The notes under the pieces are model-generated. The model was not told where the DNA came from. It ran no database searches and worked only from the letters and a program-made list of their open reading frames with translations. This document shows, in pieces, positions 60,113 through 64,000 of a stretch of 64,000 nucleotides of DNA (position 1 is its first letter; each line of letters begins with the position of its first letter). The stretch is taken from the NCBI GenBank assembly GCA_904420045.1, contig CAJFTY010000060.1, forward strand, positions 1 through 64,000. Reading direction: 5' to 3'. This DNA comes from Candidatus Metaruminococcus caecorum (GTDB lineage: Bacteria; Bacillota; Clostridia; Oscillospirales; Ruminococcaceae). The translations under genes and the position numbers were made by a program.

Positions 60113-60736
60113 TCAGCCGTTATAGCGGCTCATGGCCTGGTCGATCTGCCCGGAGACCATCAGCTCCACCGCGGCAGCAGCGTTGTCAAAGGCGGTGTTC
60201 ATCTGCTCCAGTTCCTTGTCGGTAAATTTTGAGAGCACCCAGGCCGCCAGGTCGTAATCCGGCCGGGGCTTTTTGCCCACGCCGATTTTTACCCGGGGGA
60301 ACTGGTCGGAGCCGGTCAAATAGAGGATGCTCTTGATTCCGTTGTGCCCCCCGTCGCTGCCCTTGCGGCGAATCCGCAGATGGGACGGCTCCAGCGAGAT
60401 GTCGTCAAACACCACGATCACCCGTTCGATGGGGATCTTATAGAAGTTCATGGCCTCCACCACCGCTTCGCCGGAATTGTTCATGTAGGTGGAGGGCTTC
60501 ATCAGCAGGCAGCGTTTATCCCCCAGCATCACGTCCCCGCACAGGGATTTAAACTTGAGCCGGTCGATTTTGACCCCGTGTTTTTCCGCCAGCCGGTCCA
60601 AGGCCAGAAACCCCGCGTTGTGGCGGGTGCATTCGTACTGGACACCGGGATTTCCCAGGCCTGCGATCAGGTACTCCACCGGTCCGGACACGCCGGCGGG
60701 TGAATTTTTTTTCAGCTTGTCAAACATACGGAACAT
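60113..60736 (-). CDS. pth: Peptidyl-tRNA hydrolase
   Basis: YLIAGLGNPGVQYECTRHNAGFLALDRLA, LLMKPSTYMNNSGEAV, HLRIRRKGSDGGHNGIKSI. Confidence 0.97.
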   Translation of the reverse strand: MFRMFDKLKKNSPAGVSGPVEYLIAGLGNPGVQYECTRHNAGFLALDRLAEKHGVKIDRLKFKSLCGDVMLGDKRCLLMKPSTYMNNSGEAVVEAMNFYKIPIERVIVVFDDISLEPSHLRIRRKGSDGGHNGIKSILYLTGSDQFPRVKIGVGKKPRPDYDLAAWVLSKFTDKELEQMNTAFDNAAAAVELMVSGQIDQAMSRYNG

Positions 60737-60883
60737 CCGGGCAACATCCTTTGCGTTTTATTCTGGATTAGTTTGTAAATTTTTTCGTTTTTCCACAGCA
60801 GAACAAGGGGTAGAATCACTCTACCCCGTCCTGTGCCATATTGTATTATTGTACATGTGGCCCGGCTGGTTGTCAATAAATCC

Positions 60884-61060
60884 TCAGACGTTCTGCTCCT
60901 GATAACGGCGATTCTGGCAGCCGCCCAGCTCGGTCTCGCACTTGTTTTTATGCAGGCACCGTTCGGTGATCCTGCCGTCGTTGTGACGGGAAAGCTCCAC
61001 GGAAACATTGTGCTCCACCCGCGGGCAGTAGCGTTCAATAATGGATCGATAGGTGACCAT
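60884..61060 (-). CDS. Small Cys-containing protein of unknown function
   Basis: MVTYRSIIERYCPRVEHNVSVELSRHNDGRITERCLHKNKCETELGGCQNRRYQ. Confidence 0.6.
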   Translation of the reverse strand: MVTYRSIIERYCPRVEHNVSVELSRHNDGRITERCLHKNKCETELGGCQNRRYQEQNV

Positions 61061-61360
61061 TTTTCCATTCTCCTGTCTCTCCGCCAAACGATGAGCGGCC
61101 GTCTTGTCCCTCTTGCGTCCATGCGCCGGTCAAACACAGGGCGCCAGTCATAAACGGACGCGGCAAAAAACAGCGGGGCGGAGGTTCCGCTGTTTTTTTA
61201 GCGAATGCTTCCGCTCCTCCCAAACAGAAAGGAACGGACAGGTATCACTAGTATATTCCTGCGGAGATAAAAATAAACCCGAATTTACGTGGTAAAAATG
61301 ATTAAAAACAAGAATATTTGGCCAGAATTTCATCATAAAATATGCCAAGGGGTGTAAGCT

Positions 61361-61669
61361 ATGGAACTCGCACTGAAAACCCTGCCAAAGCCGTTCGCCA
61401 TGCTCAAAAGCCGTGTCATGAAGGAAAAGGCCGTGGAGCAGGACCCGTTGATTTTTGAAATGAATGAAGTCCGCCAAAAAATTCAGGGCTGCCAAAACCA
61501 GTTCGACGCGTCGGACGACGATGACCTGATCGACTCGTATATCTTTGAGCTGGAATCCCTGCAGGCCCGGTACCGGTATCTAATCAAGCAGGCCAAAAAG
61601 AAAAACCTCTGCTGCGAGGTGGCGAGTCAGATGAGACTGGAAAGGATGGAACGCCAATGGGATAGATGA
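61361..61669 (+). CDS. DUF2508 family protein
   Basis: EMNEVRQKIQGCQNQFDASDDDDLIDSYIFELESLQARYRYLIKQAKKK; directly upstream of bofA-like gene. Confidence 0.75.
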   Translation: MELALKTLPKPFAMLKSRVMKEKAVEQDPLIFEMNEVRQKIQGCQNQFDASDDDDLIDSYIFELESLQARYRYLIKQAKKKNLCCEVASQMRLERMERQWDR

Positions 61670-61676
61670 AATCGTC

Positions 61677-61922
61677 ATGCTGCTGTGCTGCATCGCGGCC
61701 GCGGTGTTTATGTTCGTGTTTTACGCACGGACCCGAAAGCCGGTGAAAAACGCGCTGATCGGCATGGGCTCCGGCGCACTGTCCCTGGGGGCGGCAAAAC
61801 TGCTGTCCATGGGCCTTGGGTTCGGATTCACCATAAATGTATTCACCTGCTTTGTCTCGGTGATTCTCGGAATACCCGGCGTAATATCAATGGTTGTTTT
61901 AAACCTGTTGTTTAAAGTGTAG
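61677..61922 (+). CDS. Pro-sigmaK processing inhibitor BofA family protein
   Basis: RKPVKNALIGMGSGALSLGAAKLLSMGLGFGFTINVFTCFVSVILGIPGVISMVVLNLLF. Confidence 0.9.
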   Translation: MLLCCIAAAVFMFVFYARTRKPVKNALIGMGSGALSLGAAKLLSMGLGFGFTINVFTCFVSVILGIPGVISMVVLNLLFKV

Positions 61923-61928
61923 CAAAAC

Positions 61929-61970
61929 AAAAAACGCCTGTGACCATTCAAAGGGTCACAGGCGTTTTTT
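61929..61970. terminator. Bidirectional rho-independent terminator
   Basis: AAAAAACGCCTGTGACC-ATTCAAA-GGGTCACAGGCGTTTTTT. Confidence 0.88.
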
Positions 61971-61987
61971 GTCGTGAATAAAATCCT

Positions 61988-62962
61988 TTAGGAAAGCGTT
62001 TCTAAGCCCAGCAGCGTATCAATTGCAAACCAATGCTCCGTCAGCCAGACGATTTCCTCCCGGTAGCGAGTCGCCTTACAGGGAGCCATGGCAAAATAGT
62101 CCGGCTGGATCCACCAGGGGGCCTCGATGCACCAGGTAATCCGCAACGCGTCGGCGATATCCTGCATGGCCAGCGGAAGATGCCGGGTATATCCTTCTAT
62201 AAACGCGAAGACTTTGTCACGGTTCAGTTGTTCTCCCTCCAGGGCAAAGGACAGCACCACCCTGCCCACATCGTGCCAGGTAAAGCTGTAACAGCACCGG
62301 TCAAAGTCGATCACTGCGGTCACGCCGTTTTCATCAAATAAAAGATTGTCCGGGGTCAAATCCTCGTGGGCGATCCCCTTGGGCAGCCGGCGGAAAAACG
62401 CCTCTGATAGCCGGTTTAAAACCAGCCCCTGCGCCAGCAACGCACGCCGGTAGTCCGGTAAACTGTCCAAAGCGAGCGCACATCTGCGGGTATGGTATTG
62501 CTCCCACAAAGCATCCAGCACCTGCCCTTCCTGGATCGGATAACCCTTTGCCCCAGTGGCGGACAGTTTGGAAAATGCCTGGCGCATCCGGGCGCAGAGA
62601 CTGCCCAGACTGTGCATCTGCTCCAGGGAGATCAAGCCTGCGGGCAGGTTTTTCCCCCTTACAAACTCCATCACCGTGTAGGAGGTCCCGCCCCAGCGGC
62701 GAACGGCCCGCCCCCCGCTGAGAAAGACGCGTGGACACGGGATGCCGTCCACTTGCAAAAGGATCTGCCGGCGCAATGCCGCCTCGATCTGTTCCAACTG
62801 ACGGGGGCCAAACCGCTGGGGGCTAAATTGTTTGATCAGCAGCTCCCCATGATCCGTCTCCGCTCTCCACAACCGGTTGAGCCATCCGCCGTCTACGGGC
62901 TCCATGGTTTTTACGTGAATCCCGTAGCCGGCTTCAAGATCGTTTGCAAGTTCCCCGTTCAC
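61988..62962 (-). CDS. Phosphotransferase/CotS-like kinase family protein
   Basis: GIAHEDLTPDNLLFDENGVTAVIDFDRCCYSFTWHDVGRVVLSFAL (APH/CotS catalytic motifs); probable GTG start. Confidence 0.82.
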   Translation of the reverse strand: MNGELANDLEAGYGIHVKTMEPVDGGWLNRLWRAETDHGELLIKQFSPQRFGPRQLEQIEAALRRQILLQVDGIPCPRVFLSGGRAVRRWGGTSYTVMEFVRGKNLPAGLISLEQMHSLGSLCARMRQAFSKLSATGAKGYPIQEGQVLDALWEQYHTRRCALALDSLPDYRRALLAQGLVLNRLSEAFFRRLPKGIAHEDLTPDNLLFDENGVTAVIDFDRCCYSFTWHDVGRVVLSFALEGEQLNRDKVFAFIEGYTRHLPLAMQDIADALRITWCIEAPWWIQPDYFAMAPCKATRYREEIVWLTEHWFAIDTLLGLETLS

Positions 62963-62987
62963 GGCGAATTCTCCTTTCCTGTCCGCC

Positions 62988-63677
62988 TTAACGCTTACGC
63001 AGGCGCACAATCATGATAATGGGCGTCGAGCGTCCCGGAAACGGGACCTCGTGAAATCCGTCCAGGACAAATCCCGCCTCAAACGCGGCGTTCAGAACAT
63101 CCTGGATGGAGCGGTGATAGTAGTTTTGCAGGACAGGCTGTCCTTCGATGGCCTCTCCGCGATCAATGCAGCTGGTAAAATAATCTCCGTTCGGATAAGT
63201 AAAGCAGGGGTGGTGGGCGGCGAACACAAACACCCCGTTTTCCCGCAACAAGGTGAACACGGCCTGAAACAGGGGCTCAATGTCGTTCATATCCATGATC
63301 GCCATATTGCTCACCGCCTTGTCAAAAGGTTCCCCCTGTCCCAGGGCCAGCACCGCCCGGCGGTCCGCGGCGTCGCAGACGTAAAACGCCACCCGGTCCA
63401 AATAGCCGACCCGGCGTTTTTTCGCCAACGCGATCATCGCCGGGCTGTAGTCAAAGGCCACCACCCGCGCGCCCTGTTCGGCCAGCCGGGCGGAAAAATT
63501 TCCGTTGCCGCAGGCGATATCCAACACCCGTTCCCCCGGATGAACGTCCAGAAACTGCTCTGTCCCAGGGCGTACCAGGTCCCGGTGGAAGTAGTTGCTT
63601 TCGTCCCCCATATAGTCGTCCCAAAACGAGGCGTTCGCCTCCCAGGCGAAAAGTCCGTTGTCCTCAAAACGAGTCAT
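62988..63677 (-). CDS. Class I SAM-dependent methyltransferase
   Basis: ERVLDIACGNGNFSARLAEQGARVVAFDYSPAMIALAKK. Confidence 0.92.
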   Translation of the reverse strand: MTRFEDNGLFAWEANASFWDDYMGDESNYFHRDLVRPGTEQFLDVHPGERVLDIACGNGNFSARLAEQGARVVAFDYSPAMIALAKKRRVGYLDRVAFYVCDAADRRAVLALGQGEPFDKAVSNMAIMDMNDIEPLFQAVFTLLRENGVFVFAAHHPCFTYPNGDYFTSCIDRGEAIEGQPVLQNYYHRSIQDVLNAAFEAGFVLDGFHEVPFPGRSTPIIMIVRLRKR

Positions 63678-64000
63678 GTCCTCATCTCCAGATTTTTAAA
63701 TGTTATAAAAGTGTTCCTTCTGCCATAAAGCGAACCGGCAGAATCGGTTCTACTGGCGGCAAAAGGACGCAAAGCGAATCAGCCGCCATGGCCAACAGAG
63801 GGCAAAATCGATCCCTGTAGCTATTCTACCATGACCTTCCCCCGTTTTCCATCGGGCGGTGCGGAAAATCTTACGAATTACAATCTTTTTAAAGAACAGG
63901 GTTGAATTGCGCCGTTTTCATGCGATATAATAACACTGCCATTTGTTTTTACAAAGAATCAGCCGGAACAAGGCTGCGGTTCCCGCCGGGGGATTAAAAA

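Overview
The window is about 64 kb of a sporulating Clostridia chromosome, probably Oscillospiraceae-like (inferred from gene content; no database search was possible). Most of it is ordinary housekeeping: ppdK (5' end outside the window), alr, tadA, alaS with a T-box leader, comEC-like, holA, rnmV, serA/serC, the F-type ATP synthase operon, dpaA/dpaB, mfd, pth, and sporulation genes (spmA/spmB, a SpoIIQ-like M23 protein, a BofA family protein). The parts most worth a second look are: (1) a family of structured repeats in which two 55-nt copies share an identical three-way-junction layout but carry compensatory substitutions in all three stems, found between atpE and atpF and again upstream of dpaA, with related end modules abutting the serA and serC stop codons; (2) a 32-nt bipartite motif TTGTCACAAAA-N14-ATTATAG present three times with identical spacing around an ECF sigma/anti-sigma locus, one copy preceding a DUF6147-like secreted protein and one preceding a candidate structured RNA; (3) a compact, intact 13-gene phage head/tail operon (11779-20341) with no recognisable tape measure, sheath, lysis, replication or integration gene, divergent from alaS; (4) a noncoding region (31.65-32.24 kb) built almost entirely of short perfect hairpins. 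No CRISPR array, rRNA or tRNA was recognised.
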